From: Candidatus Pelagibacter sp.
GTDB taxonomy: Bacteria; Pseudomonadota; Alphaproteobacteria; Pelagibacterales; Pelagibacteraceae
Assembly (NCBI GenBank): GCA_028408025.1
Contig: JAOOKL010000022.1
Coordinates: 1 to 9,866 of the forward strand
Reading direction: 5' to 3'
DNA length: 9,866 bases
The position numbers and the translations under genes are program-made. The notes beneath the pieces are model-generated. The model was not told the origin of the DNA and searched no databases. It saw only the letters and a program-made list of their open reading frames with translations. This document shows, in pieces, positions 1-7,065 of the stretch. Numbering within the stretch: the stretch's first letter is position 1; the number at the start of each line of letters is the position of its first letter.

Positions 1-349
1 AAAAGAAAAAATTGATAAGGATGTTGTTGTTGACTCTTTGGAGGTGGCAAGAAATAAATTTCCTGGTTTATCTAACTCTCTTGATGCTTTATGTAAAAGA
101 TTTAGCATTGATCTATCTAAACGTATTAAACATAATGCGTTGTTGGATTGTGAATTACTTAGGGAAGTTTATATTAACCTTCTTGATGCTAAGGAACCCA
201 AATTTAACCTTTCTTCATTCAGTCAAAACAGTTACGAAAATCCTAGTAAAAAGATTAATTATGATAAAACAATTTATAAAGTATCTGAGAATGAGTTAAA
301 AAATCATAAAAATTTTCTTAAAACCGAAATTAAAAAAAATTTTTATTGA
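1..349 (+). CDS. dnaQ: DNA polymerase III epsilon subunit (proofreading 3'-5' exonuclease), C-terminal part
   Basis: Only the last 115 codons lie in the window; the frame is open from base 2 and the 5' part is cut off by the window edge. The visible part carries the end of the DEDDh exonuclease domain: VVDSLEVARNKFPG, then NSLDALCKRF, then KHNALLDCELL, whose His (codon at 131-133) and Asp (146-148) form the H-x4-D ExoIII motif. In this family those residues help bind the two catalytic metals. The tail after about base 190 is lysine- and asparagine-rich; in DnaQ proteins this region tethers epsilon to the polymerase alpha subunit. The role is proofreading of newly copied DNA inside the Pol III core. 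The gene ends in TGA, overlapping the end of the opposing secB-like gene by 7 bp. The match to DnaQ is strong even though the ExoI and ExoII motifs are outside the window. Confidence 0.93.
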   Translation, partial: KEKIDKDVVVDSLEVARNKFPGLSNSLDALCKRFSIDLSKRIKHNALLDCELLREVYINLLDAKEPKFNLSSFSQNSYENPSKKINYDKTIYKVSENELKNHKNFLKTEIKKNFY

Positions 350-759
350 TTTCTTTTTTTATATAGCTCCTCGAAATCAACAGTTTCATTTATTTTAATC
401 TCTTTAAATCCTGAATTCTCAAATAAAAATAAGAATATTTTTCTTAATTCAGAATAAATGTTTGATGGAACTTTAATTAAAATTATCTTTTCAAGTTCTT
501 GTTTGTCAAAACTTTGAGTCGGTAATTCAATAATCGTTGCTAAAATTATTTTAGCATTTATTTTGTTAGTATTTTCTTTATTTGTAATTAGGCTTAAGGA
601 AGTTTCAACTTCTATAAGATTATCTTTAATTTGATTACTTTTAATATCTATATTTATTTTATAATTAGATATTTCTTTTGATAATAAAGAATAAATCTCT
701 GGATTTGGAATTTTAAAATCCAAATTTTTTATATATTTACCGACTATTTTATAATTCAT
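343..759 (-). CDS. secB: SecB-like protein-export chaperone (divergent)
   Basis: This 138-residue protein keeps the SecB plan. An N-terminal YIKNLDFKIPNPE matches the family's 'YxKDxSFExPNAP' strand. A central stretch holds alternating beta strands (LIEVETSLSLI), and the end reads GFKEIKINETVDFEELY, where the family has 'GFPPLxLxPxxFxxLY'. SecB is a cytosolic tetramer that keeps precursors unfolded and hands them to SecA. Sequence identity looks low: the usual 'CPxxLFPYAREx(I/V)' helix is here VPSNIYSELRKIF, without the Cys, the Phe-Pro or the ARE. The acidic C-terminal SecA-binding tail is also missing, since the protein stops just after ELYKKRNQ. Position supports the call: secB-fxsA beside a Tim44-like gene is a common alphaproteobacterial order. 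The ATG lies inside the 3' end of fxsA (11-bp overlap), which suggests coupled translation. Function as a working export chaperone is inferred. Confidence 0.78.
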   Translation of the reverse strand: MNYKIVGKYIKNLDFKIPNPEIYSLLSKEISNYKINIDIKSNQIKDNLIEVETSLSLITNKENTNKINAKIILATIIELPTQSFDKQELEKIILIKVPSNIYSELRKIFLFLFENSGFKEIKINETVDFEELYKKRNQ

Positions 760-1168
760 CTTTTTTTTTGTCGACTATTTCACCATCTAAAGTATTTTTG
801 TTATTTTCTTTATCAGGAATGTTACTGATTTTAAAAAAATGTTTAATTAAAACCTTTCTCGTGAATGGAAACAGTAATAAAAAACCTAAAATGTCAGTAC
901 AAAAACCTGGCACTATAAGAAATACCGCGGCTATAGCTATAGACGCTCCTGATAGCATTTCAAATATAGGAATTTTATTTTGATAAGACCTTATAATTCC
1001 TGATCTTAAAGTTTTTAGCCCCTCAAGTTTCGCAAAATACACTCCTATTACAGCTGTTAAAAAAATAAGTAATATAGTGTTTAAAGCCCCAATTTTACCC
1101 CCTATCTTTATCATAAAAAAAATTTCGATCGCAGGTATCCCTATAAATGCTAATAAAAGTGGGTTCAT
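749..1168 (-). CDS. fxsA: FxsA family cytoplasmic membrane protein
   Basis: This is a 139-residue integral membrane protein. Hydrophobic segments lie at about residues 3-20, 29-46 and 75-101. Family marks are PAIEIFFMIKIGGKIGALNT near the N-terminus, then GVYFAKLEGLKTL, and the diagnostic loop PGFCTDILGFLLL at 87-99 followed by FPFTR. The last 35 residues are hydrophilic and include LDGEIVD, like the 'xxGEyE' tail of FxsA proteins. In E. coli FxsA overproduction relieves F-plasmid exclusion of phage T7; its normal role is not known. It starts with ATG 44 bp from the divergent Tim44-like gene and overlaps the downstream secB start by 11 bp, so the two form a small operon. Identity as FxsA is clear; a biological role cannot be assigned from sequence. 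Confidence 0.88.
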   Translation of the reverse strand: MNPLLLAFIGIPAIEIFFMIKIGGKIGALNTILLIFLTAVIGVYFAKLEGLKTLRSGIIRSYQNKIPIFEMLSGASIAIAAVFLIVPGFCTDILGFLLLFPFTRKVLIKHFFKISNIPDKENNKNTLDGEIVDKKKDEL

Positions 1169-1212
1169 TTGTCAGATACAAAATTATATTATTAATGTAT
1201 ATTTATCAAACA
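1169..1212. promoter_or_regulatory. 44-bp divergent spacer between fxsA and the Tim44-like gene
   Basis: This is the only DNA between two outward-reading genes, so promoters for both must sit here or reach into the coding regions. It is almost pure A+T after its first bases. A TTGTCA at 1169-1174 (+) resembles a -35 box, but only a poor -10 (ATTAAT or TTAATG, 1191-1197) lies at the right distance. No Shine-Dalgarno sequence precedes the ATG at 1213. The promoter role is inferred from gene layout rather than from clear boxes. Confidence 0.35.
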
Positions 1213-1815
1213 ATGAGTAACAATTTTGGATACATAGATATAATTTTACTGGGAATGATAGCTGGTTTTATAATCCTTAGGTTAAGAAATATATTAGGGA
1301 GAAAAACTGGGCATGAAACAAAAATTTATCCAAGTTTTGAAGAAAAAAAGTTTAATGTTCCTAATATTAATATTAAAAATTTTAAAGAAGGTCTTGAAGT
1401 TTTAGAGGGTCAAGAAAAGAAAAATTTTTTAAAAGGAGCTGAAATTGCTTATGAAACAATTTTAACATCTTTTGCTAAAGGCGATAATGAGAAATTAAAA
1501 AGTTTACTTACACCTGACATGGCATCAAATTTTAAGCAGGCTATAGAAGCTAGAAATAGAGACAAAGTAAAATCTGAGTTTACATTCATAGGAATAAAAG
1601 AATCAAATCTTGAAAAGTATGAAAAAATTAGAAATGAAATGTTTGCTTCGGTGAAATTTGTTTCAGAAGTCATATCAGTAAAAAAAGATAAAGATGACAA
1701 AATTATTGAAGGTAATCCTGATAAAATAAAACAGGTAATAGACTATTGGAAATTCACGAGAAATATTTTGAAAAAAGGTCCAAACTGGTACTTATCCGAA
1801 ATTGTCACTAAGTGA
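1213..1815 (+). CDS. Tim44/TimA-like membrane-anchored protein
   Basis: This 200-residue protein has an N-terminal membrane anchor (about residues 7-23, IDIILLGMIAGFIILRLRN) followed by LGRKTGHE, a signature of alphaproteobacterial Tim44-like proteins. After a Lys/Asn-rich linker comes the Tim44-like domain (about 70-200): FLKGAEIAYETILTSFAKGD, LLTPDM, and the closing strands DYWKFTRNILKKGPNWYLSEI. The mitochondrial relative Tim44 anchors Hsp70 at the inner-membrane import channel. Bacterial members (TimA) are inner-membrane proteins of poorly known function, possibly in protein export or envelope assembly. I chose ATG 1213 because it gives the family-typical start MSNNFGYIDIIL; the upstream start at 1147 would add 22 atypical residues and overlap fxsA. 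The TGA stop overlaps the GTG start of the Smr gene by 4 bases (GTGA), so the two are probably translated together. Confidence 0.87.
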   Translation: MSNNFGYIDIILLGMIAGFIILRLRNILGRKTGHETKIYPSFEEKKFNVPNINIKNFKEGLEVLEGQEKKNFLKGAEIAYETILTSFAKGDNEKLKSLLTPDMASNFKQAIEARNRDKVKSEFTFIGIKESNLEKYEKIRNEMFASVKFVSEVISVKKDKDDKIIEGNPDKIKQVIDYWKFTRNILKKGPNWYLSEIVTK

Positions 1816-2231
1816 TTAAAAAAAAGAATATATCTAAAGAAGATTTAGATACTTGGAATAAATATATTAAAAATCCCACAGATTTAATTGATAAAGATAA
1901 TATCCGTAAAAAAAGTGAGACTAAAAATTTTAGATTTAGCTATGACCTTCATGGTTATTCTCTATTAGATGCTAATAAGAAAATCGAGGAATTAATAATT
2001 TTTTGTGCGAGTAAATATTACAAAGAAATATTACTAATTACGGGTAAAGGTATTCATTCAAATACAGATAAAGACGTATACGCCTCTAAAGATTTAAGTA
2101 AGTTAAAATATTCTGTTCCAGATTTTATAAACTCTAATTCAGATTTATCAAAATATGTTTCTTCAATCTCTAGTGCAAAAGATTTAGATGGAGGAGAAGG
2201 AGCTATTATTATCAAACTGAGAAAGCTATAG
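1812..2231 (+). CDS. Small Smr-domain protein (Smr/MutS2 C-terminal family)
   Basis: This is a stand-alone Smr domain of 139 residues. After a charged N-terminal segment (1-40) come the family motifs DLHG at 45-48, a helix [12 protein letters not shown], the strand-loop LLITGKG at 74-80, then SVPDFI at 101-106 and the closing [12 protein letters not shown] at 127-138. Smr domains are RNA or DNA nucleases found alone or at the C-terminus of MutS2; recent work links several of them to cutting mRNA at stalled ribosomes. The 'GxLR' element after TGKG is not obvious here ([13 protein letters not shown]), so catalytic competence is uncertain. It starts at GTG 1812, overlapping the Tim44-like stop. 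In many alphaproteobacteria mltA separates these two genes and here it is absent. Its TAG overlaps the stop codon of the opposing hslU inside the palindrome CTATAG. Confidence 0.87.
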   Translation: MIKKKNISKEDLDTWNKYIKNPTDLIDKDNIRKKSETKNFRFSYDLHGYSLLDANKKIEELIIFCASKYYKEILLITGKGIHSNTDKDVYASKDLSKLKYSVPDFINSNSDLSKYVSSISSAKDLDGGEGAIIIKLRKL

Positions 2232-3602
2232 AATAAACTTTGATAAATCAGTATCTTTTACTAAATTTCCAAGATTCTTATTAACGTATTCTTTGTTTAC
2301 TGTAACTTTTTCACCAGCTTTATCAGTTGCATTAAAACTTATATCATCTAACACTTTTTCAATTATAGTATGAAGTCTCCTTGCTCCAATATTTTCAACT
2401 GAAGAATTTACTTCTGCGGATATCTTAGCTAGCATATCAATACCGTCTTCCGTAAATACAAGTTCAACGTTTTCAGTTTTTAATAACTCTTTGTACTGTT
2501 TAATTAGACTGTTATCTGGTTCTTTTAAAATTCTTTTAAAGTCATCCTCGTTTAAAGCACTTAGCTCAACTCTTATAGGCAATCTACCTTGCAATTCTGG
2601 AAGAAGGTCTGACGGCTTAGCAAGCTGGAAAGCTCCAGAAGCAATAAAAAGTATATGATCAGTTTTAATTGGGCCATGTTTTGTGCTTACAGTCGTACCT
2701 TCAATTAAAGGAAGTAAGTCTCTTTGAACACCTTCTCTTGAAACATCTCCTCCTACTCTATCACTTCTTGCAGAGACTTTATCAATCTCATCTAAAAAAA
2801 CTATACCATTTTCCTCTGTAGTTTTTTTCGCTTCCTTAATGATCTTGTCTTCCTCAATCATTTTGTCTGACTCTTGAGCTACTAAAATGTCATGAGACTC
2901 TTTCACAGTCATTTTTTTCTTTTTACCTTTTTTATTCCCCATAGATTTTCCAAGTATATCGCCAAGATTTACCATTCCTACATTTCCCCCAGGCATACCT
3001 GGAATTTCAAAACTTTGTAATCCTGATGAATTGTCCTGAACTTCAATTTCTATTTCGTTATCATCTAAGTCGCCATTTCTTAATCTTTTTCTAAAACTTT
3101 CTTTTGTGGCTACACTCGCTTTGTTGCCTACTAATGCATCAAGCACTTTGTCCTCAGCTTTTAATTCAGCTTTAGCTTTGACTTCTTTCCTTTTTTTCTC
3201 TCTTTCCATTGCAATTGCAATTTCGATTAGATCTCTAACTATTTGTTCAACGTCTCTTCCTACATAACCAACTTCTGTAAATCTTGTAGCTTCAACTTTT
3301 ATGAATGGAGCTTCTGCTAGTTTTGATAGTCTTCTCGAAATTTCTGTTTTTCCTACCCCAGTTGGGCCAATCATCAAAATATTTTTTGGTAAAACTTCAT
3401 CTCTCATTTCATCCGAAAGTGCTTGTCTTCTCCATCTGTTTCTTAAAGCAACTGCAACCGCCTTTTTAGCTTCTTTTTGTCCAATTACGTATCTATCAAG
3501 TTCAGAAACTATTTCTCTTGGAGATAAAGCGCTAACCTTAGAATTTTCTTTTGTTTTATTCTTTACAAGATTTAAATTTGTCACTTTGCTAGATTTTACC
3601 AT
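2226..3602 (-). CDS. hslU: HslU, ATPase/unfoldase subunit of the HslVU protease
   Basis: This 458-residue AAA+ ATPase is the hexameric unfoldase that feeds proteins to HslV in the cytosol. Motifs in order: [16 protein letters not shown] (27-42), Walker A GPTGVGKT (79-86), pore loop GYVG (112-115), an inserted I domain of about 120-250 rich in Lys and Glu with a [14 protein letters not shown] stretch, Walker [10 protein letters not shown] (266-274), sensor 1 FIASGAF (319-325), the arginine-finger region [13 protein letters not shown] (335-347) and sensor 2 NIGARRL (404-410). The protein ends DLSKFIL, the conserved tail that inserts into HslV pockets. Length is close to the family's usual 435-450. 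An extra N-terminal segment of about 24 residues, rich in Lys, Ser and Asn, precedes the conserved start. The ATG lies one base after the hslV stop (TAAAATG), so translational coupling is likely. Confidence 0.97.
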   Translation of the reverse strand: MVKSSKVTNLNLVKNKTKENSKVSALSPREIVSELDRYVIGQKEAKKAVAVALRNRWRRQALSDEMRDEVLPKNILMIGPTGVGKTEISRRLSKLAEAPFIKVEATRFTEVGYVGRDVEQIVRDLIEIAIAMEREKKRKEVKAKAELKAEDKVLDALVGNKASVATKESFRKRLRNGDLDDNEIEIEVQDNSSGLQSFEIPGMPGGNVGMVNLGDILGKSMGNKKGKKKKMTVKESHDILVAQESDKMIEEDKIIKEAKKTTEENGIVFLDEIDKVSARSDRVGGDVSREGVQRDLLPLIEGTTVSTKHGPIKTDHILFIASGAFQLAKPSDLLPELQGRLPIRVELSALNEDDFKRILKEPDNSLIKQYKELLKTENVELVFTEDGIDMLAKISAEVNSSVENIGARRLHTIIEKVLDDISFNATDKAGEKVTVNKEYVNKNLGNLVKDTDLSKFIL

Positions 3603-3603
3603 T

Positions 3604-4143
3604 TTATACTTTCTCTACTGTTACGTTATTATTTGTAAAAACACATATATCAGAAGCCACTTTTATTGATTTTCTCGCTATATCTTCAGCTTTCAAATCT
3701 GTCTCAATTAAAACTTTTGCTGCAGCTAAAGCATAATTTCCTCCTGAACCTATTCCAATAATTCCATCCTCTGGTTCCAAGACATCACCTGTACCTGAAA
3801 TTATAAAACTATGTTTTTTGTCAGCTACTGCCATAAGCGCCTCTAATCTTCTTAAAAATTTATCACTTCTCCAATCTTTAGCTAATTCAACTGCCGCTCT
3901 TTGTAAATTTCCAGCATGTTTTTCTAATTTTGCTTCAAGCCTCTCAAATAAAGTCAATGCGTCAGCCGTAGATCCAGCAAATCCTGCAATTACACCTCTG
4001 CTATCAATCTTTCTAACTTTTTTTGCCTTACTTTTTAAAACTGTATTACCTAGACTGACTTGCCCATCTCCAGCTACTACAGTTTCACCGTTTTTTCTAA
4101 GTAACACAATCGTGGTTCCATGCCATTTTTCAGCTGTATTCAT
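3604..4143 (-). CDS. hslV: HslV, peptidase subunit of the HslVU protease
   Basis: This 179-residue N-terminal-nucleophile hydrolase forms the double-hexamer peptidase core capped by HslU. The nine-residue leader MNTAEKWHG should be removed to expose Thr10 of TTIV as the catalytic nucleophile. Counting from that Thr, the family's Asp17 (Asp26, in AGDGQVSLG) and Lys33 (Lys42) are both present. Further landmarks are [71 protein letters not shown] and [12 protein letters not shown]. The short leader with WHG is the usual alphaproteobacterial form, which supports the ATG at 4143. It is the first gene of hslVU and reads away from hisB across a 95-bp spacer. All key residues are intact. Confidence 0.97.
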   Translation of the reverse strand: MNTAEKWHGTTIVLLRKNGETVVAGDGQVSLGNTVLKSKAKKVRKIDSRGVIAGFAGSTADALTLFERLEAKLEKHAGNLQRAAVELAKDWRSDKFLRRLEALMAVADKKHSFIISGTGDVLEPEDGIIGIGSGGNYALAAAKVLIETDLKAEDIARKSIKVASDICVFTNNNVTVEKV

Positions 4144-4188
4144 GATATTATATGTGGAGATTAATTTTAGATCTTCAATAGTGATTTA

Positions 4189-4217
4189 TTGATAAAATGA
4201 CCATTTAAATATATATC
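4189..4217 (+). promoter_or_regulatory. Candidate promoter of the hisB operon
   Basis: The 95-bp spacer between hslV and hisB contains TTGATA at 4189-4194 (five of six against TTGACA), a 17-base gap, then TATATC at 4212-4217 (four of six against TATAAT). A second -10-like GATAAT at 4221-4226 lacks a good partner. Transcription would begin about 15 bases before the hisB ATG, leaving a very short leader. AT-rich DNA yields such boxes by chance, so this is a candidate only. The spacer has no His-rich leader peptide and no evident attenuator hairpin. Confidence 0.35.
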
Positions 4218-4238
4218 AAAGATAATTCAGCTTAGTTT

Positions 4239-4829
4239 ATGAAAAGAAAAGCAAAAATTACTAGAAAAACAAAAGAAACCAGTATTTCTGTCGCGGTCAA
4301 TTTAGACGGCAAAGGAAAGTATAAGATTAAAACCGGGATAGGTTTTTTGGATCATATGTTAGAGCAGTTATCGAAGCACTCTCTCATAGATCTAGAGGTT
4401 CAAGCTAAAGGTGATACTCATATTGATTTACATCATACGACTGAAGATACAGGAATAGCTATTGGCGAAGCTATAAAAAAAGCTGCGGGTAATCGAAAAG
4501 GAATCACAAGATATGCTTCAACAATGATACCAATGGATGAAACTTTAAGTCGTGTATCTATTGATGTATCAAATCGACCTTATCTAATTTGGAAAGTTGA
4601 CCTAGCCGTTGAAAAATTAGGAGAAATGGATACTGAACTTTTTAAAGAATGGTTCCAAGCATTTTCACAGTCTGCTGGAGTAACTTTGCATGTTGAGAAT
4701 ATTTATGGTGATAATAGTCACCACAAGGTTGAGTCATGTTACAAGGGATTAGCTAGATCACTAAAGGATGCTTTAGCTATAGATAAAAGAATTAAAAACT
4801 CAATACCTTCGACAAAAGGCTCTATTTAA
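4239..4829 (+). CDS. hisB: Imidazoleglycerol-phosphate dehydratase
   Basis: The product turns imidazole-glycerol phosphate into imidazole-acetol phosphate, step six of histidine synthesis. The 196-residue length fits the monofunctional enzyme, without the phosphatase domain fused in enterobacterial HisB. Two internally similar halves are visible: GFLDHML (35-41) with DLHHTTED (63-70), and later [20 protein letters not shown] (147-166). Their His and Glu residues (65, 66, 69 and 161, 162, 165) bind the two manganese ions. The end PSTKGSI is also typical. It is the first gene of the his cluster, two bases before the TTG-ATG start region of hisH. No Shine-Dalgarno sequence is visible, which fits a short-leader transcript. 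Confidence 0.97.
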   Translation: MKRKAKITRKTKETSISVAVNLDGKGKYKIKTGIGFLDHMLEQLSKHSLIDLEVQAKGDTHIDLHHTTEDTGIAIGEAIKKAAGNRKGITRYASTMIPMDETLSRVSIDVSNRPYLIWKVDLAVEKLGEMDTELFKEWFQAFSQSAGVTLHVENIYGDNSHHKVESCYKGLARSLKDALAIDKRIKNSIPSTKGSI

Positions 4830-4834
4830 ATTTG

Positions 4835-5461
4835 ATGAACGTCACAATTGTTGACTACCAATCGGGCAATATAAGCTCAGTCATTAACTCTTTCACAGAG
4901 GTCACTAAAGGTAAAGTTAAATTAGAAGTTACTTCTGATATTAAAAAAATTAAATCCAGTGATAAGATTGTTTTACCTGGACAAGGATCATTTAAAAGCT
5001 GTATTGACTCTCTTAAACATATTAATGGGTTAGTAGAAACGCTTAAAGAATTTGCAATCACAAATAAAAAACCTTTATTAGGTATTTGCGTAGGTTTACA
5101 AATGTTTGCAGATATAGGTTTTGAGGAGTCAGAAACTAAAGGACTAGGTTGGATACCTGGTAAAGTTTCTAAAATTGATAATCAAAATGGAAAATTTAAA
5201 CTTCCACATATAGGATGGAATGAAATTGAGATACAAAAAGAAAGCAAGATATTTAAAGATATTAAAAATAAATCTCATATGTATTTTGTACACAGCTATG
5301 AATTTATTCCAGAAGATAAGACGGTTATCTCAGCAACAACAGATTATTCATCAAAAATTGTGTGTTCTGTCGAAAAAGATAATCTATTTGGAACCCAGTT
5401 TCATCCCGAGAAGAGTGATAAAACTGGATTAAAAATAATTGATAATTTTATAAAACTTTAA
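4835..5461 (+). CDS. hisH: Imidazole glycerol phosphate synthase, glutaminase subunit
   Basis: This 208-residue class I glutamine amidotransferase makes ammonia from glutamine and passes it through the HisF barrel. The triad is complete: Cys85 in LLGICVGLQMF, and His190 and Glu192 in GTQFHPEKS. The oxyanion-side loop LPGQGSF (47-53) and the interface motif HMYFVHSYEF (148-157) are also present. I chose ATG 4835, giving MNVTIVDYQSGN; a TTG one codon upstream (4832) is the alternative and changes nothing of substance. It follows hisB by five bases. Its TAA shares a base with the hisA ATG (TAATG), pointing to coupled translation. Its partner hisF lies two genes downstream. Confidence 0.96.
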   Translation: MNVTIVDYQSGNISSVINSFTEVTKGKVKLEVTSDIKKIKSSDKIVLPGQGSFKSCIDSLKHINGLVETLKEFAITNKKPLLGICVGLQMFADIGFEESETKGLGWIPGKVSKIDNQNGKFKLPHIGWNEIEIQKESKIFKDIKNKSHMYFVHSYEFIPEDKTVISATTDYSSKIVCSVEKDNLFGTQFHPEKSDKTGLKIIDNFIKL

Positions 5462-6183
5462 TGAAAATATTTCCAGCCATTGATATAAAAGATAAAAAAT
5501 GTGTGAGATTAATCAAAGGAGATTTTGAAAATAAAACTGAATATAAAATTTCACCTATTGATCAAGCAGGCAAATATAAAGATCACGGTTTTAAAAATTT
5601 ACACATCGTTGATTTAGACGGTGCATTAACTGGAAAGACCGTTAACTTAGAAATTATCAAAGAGATAGTTAGTAAATATGATTTAAAAATTGAAATAGGT
5701 GGTGGTGTAAGATCTCTTTACAGCGTCAAACAGTATGTTGATGCCGGTGTTGAAAAAGTAATTTTAGGGAGTGGTGCTATTAAGAATAAAGAGTTTTTAA
5801 GAGAAGCTTGCGAAAAGTTTAAAGGCCAAATTGCTTTAGGATTAGACGCAAAGAATGGAAATCTTTCTGTTTCAGGCTGGAAAGAAAATCTTAGTATTAA
5901 AACTTTAGATTTTCTTAAAGAGGTAAATAGCTTTGGAGTGAGTCGAATAATTTACACAGATATTAATAGAGATGGCATGAAGACTAGCCCTAATTTTAAT
6001 GAGACGTTAAAAATTGCAGAGATTTCCAATTGTCCTGTTGTTATTTCAGGAGGTGTTTCTTCAATAAACGATATTAAGAAAGCAAAAGATTTAGATAATA
6101 AAAAAATTGAAGGTATAATTGTCGGCAAGGCAATTTATGACGGTGATATTAAGCTAGAAGATTTGGCAAAGGAGATTAATTAA
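5461..6183 (+). CDS. hisA: ProFAR isomerase (phosphoribosylformimino-AICAR ribotide isomerase)
   Basis: This is a 240-residue (beta/alpha)8 barrel that catalyses the Amadori rearrangement of ProFAR to PRFAR, the substrate of HisH/HisF. Catalytic Asp8 (FPAIDIKDKKCVRL) and Asp129 (ALGLDAKNG) are present. Trp140 in SGW and the YTDINRDGM loop (165-173) separate HisA from its paralogue HisF. Phosphate-binding loops IGGGVRS (79-85) and ISGGVSS (195-201) appear at the two half-barrel repeats. It begins with ATG overlapping the hisH stop by one base. Its last codons contain an AAAGGAG sequence that serves the next small ORF. I see no sign of a bifunctional PriA (TrpF) role, although specificity cannot be proved from sequence. 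Confidence 0.96.
   Translation: MKIFPAIDIKDKKCVRLIKGDFENKTEYKISPIDQAGKYKDHGFKNLHIVDLDGALTGKTVNLEIIKEIVSKYDLKIEIGGGVRSLYSVKQYVDAGVEKVILGSGAIKNKEFLREACEKFKGQIALGLDAKNGNLSVSGWKENLSIKTLDFLKEVNSFGVSRIIYTDINRDGMKTSPNFNETLKIAEISNCPVVISGGVSSINDIKKAKDLDNKKIEGIIVGKAIYDGDIKLEDLAKEIN
6168..6174 (+). promoter_or_regulatory. Shine-Dalgarno sequence for the small ORF at 6185
   Basis: AAAGGAG lies inside the last codons of hisA, with ten bases between it and the ATG at 6185. It is among the clearest ribosome binding sites on the + strand here: most genes in this window lack one or overlap their neighbour. No other start codon in a long frame lies at a suitable distance, so it is evidence that the small ORF is translated. 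Confidence 0.6.
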
Positions 6184-6184
6184 A

Positions 6185-6319
6185 ATGGTCGCAAAATTAT
6201 CCACGATCAGACGTAAAATTAGAAACGGGGCAAAACTTGGTTTTTCCGAAAGAGCAAGAGCGGTGAATAAAGGATTGTTGCCGAGCAAAGCAAAAAAAAG
6301 AAAAAATGTTAAAAAATAG
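6185..6319 (+). CDS. Small, strongly basic hypothetical protein between hisA and hisF (44 aa)
   Basis: I do not recognise this protein. The frame runs from ATG 6185 to TAG 6317-6319. It starts [18 protein letters not shown], continues with [18 protein letters not shown] and ends in a lysine-rich tail, KKRKNVKK. It has ten Lys, six Arg and one acidic residue, so it is probably an RNA- or DNA-binding or ribosome-associated peptide; that is inference from charge alone. There is no Cys, signal peptide or membrane segment. Support for a real gene: an AAAGGAG ribosome site ten bases upstream, a start one base after the hisA stop, and a 14-bp overlap with the hisF start. Positions 6201-6290 are 40/90 G+C against about 30% in the flanks, with codons such as ACG, GGG, GCG and CCG rare nearby. 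The main alternative is a structured RNA or regulatory spacer that happens to be open. Confidence 0.6.
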   Translation: MVAKLSTIRRKIRNGAKLGFSERARAVNKGLLPSKAKKRKNVKK

Positions 6320-7064
6320 AATTATACCTTGTTTAGATGTTAAAAATGGAAGAGTTGTCAAAGGTATTAACTTTGTTGAATTAAAAGATGCTGGTGATCC
6401 AGTAGAACAAGCAAAGATTTATAGCGATGGAGGAGCAGATGAAATTTGTTTTTTAGATATTACTGCATCAAATGAAAACAGGGATACAATTATTGATATT
6501 GTGAAAAAGACAGCTAAAGAATGTTTTGTTCCTTTAACGGTTGGTGGTGGAGTTAGAACTATTCAAAATATTACTGATTTATTACTAGCTGGAGCTGACA
6601 AAGTTTCTATAAATACAGCAGCTGTTAAGAATTTGGAATTTGTTAAAGAAGCTTCAAAAAAATTTGGATCCCAATGTATTGTTGTTGCGATTGATGCAAA
6701 AAAAGTTTCAGAAAATAAATGGGAAGTGTTTACACACGGTGGAAGAAACAAAACAGGTATTGACGCTGTTCAGTTTGCTAAAAAAGTGGAAGCAAATGGA
6801 GCTGGTGAAATTTTGTTAACCTCAATGGATAAAGATGGAACCAAATCCGGTTATGATGTTGATCTATTAAAAGCTATTACAAATAATACAAATATCCCCG
6901 TCATAGCATCTGGCGGAGTTGGCACATTAGATCACTTATATGATGGTATAGTTAAAGGAGGAGCAAGTGCAGTTTTAGCTGCATCTATTTTTCATTATGG
7001 AGAATTCAAAATCAAAGATGCTAAAGAATATTTGAATTCTAAAAATGTATCAGTAAGGTTATAA
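6306..7064 (+). CDS. hisF: Imidazole glycerol phosphate synthase, cyclase subunit
   Basis: This 252-residue (beta/alpha)8 barrel uses ammonia delivered by HisH to turn PRFAR into imidazole-glycerol phosphate plus AICAR. Catalytic Asp11 ([15 protein letters not shown]) and Asp130 (VVAIDAKK) sit exactly where expected. Other HisF marks are FLDITAS (49-55), VGGGVRT (79-85), [12 protein letters not shown] (144-155), [14 protein letters not shown] (171-184) and [10 protein letters not shown] (201-210). Length is standard. The ATG lies within the last codons of the small basic ORF, so its translation may depend on ribosomes finishing that ORF. The upstream stretch is A-rich with only weak Shine-Dalgarno character. 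hisE follows after one base. Confidence 0.97.
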   Translation: MLKNRIIPCLDVKNGRVVKGINFVELKDAGDPVEQAKIYSDGGADEICFLDITASNENRDTIIDIVKKTAKECFVPLTVGGGVRTIQNITDLLLAGADKVSINTAAVKNLEFVKEASKKFGSQCIVVAIDAKKVSENKWEVFTHGGRNKTGIDAVQFAKKVEANGAGEILLTSMDKDGTKSGYDVDLLKAITNNTNIPVIASGGVGTLDHLYDGIVKGGASAVLAASIFHYGEFKIKDAKEYLNSKNVSVRL

Positions 7065-7065
7065 A

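Noticed and set aside
12..299. 95-codon frame overlapping dnaQ in another frame
   Set aside because: The DnaQ frame carries the ExoIII motif; the alternative is Leu/Ile-rich from AT-rich codons and has no recognisable domain.
768..983. 71-codon open frame antisense to fxsA
   Set aside because: It lies fully within the well-supported fxsA gene, has no ribosome site and no family resemblance.
3301..3669. 122-codon open frame antisense to the start of hslU
   Set aside because: It is the mirror of conserved HslU codons, including Walker A, so its composition is dictated by the real gene.
4147..4152. Perfect TATAAT on the minus strand just before the hslV ATG
   Set aside because: It ends three bases before the start codon, so a transcript from it would begin at or inside the ATG. 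No -35 box lies at 16-18 bases; the nearest TTGAAG is 20 bases away. Chance in AT-rich DNA is more likely.
3818..4192. 124-codon open frame antisense to hslV
   Set aside because: It mirrors the conserved hslV sequence and shows no independent start signal or motif.
4144..4238. Possible histidine attenuator or leader peptide before hisB
   Set aside because: Only tiny frames occur (for example ATG at 4151 with six codons, ATG at 4197 with three) and none has His codons. The spacer is too short for a T-box and shows no terminator hairpin.
6185..6319. Small ORF read as a fragment of ribosomal protein bS21 or bL34
   Set aside because: The basic tail after GLLPSK loosely recalls the end of bS21, but the N-terminal half and the spacing do not fit either family, so I leave it unnamed.
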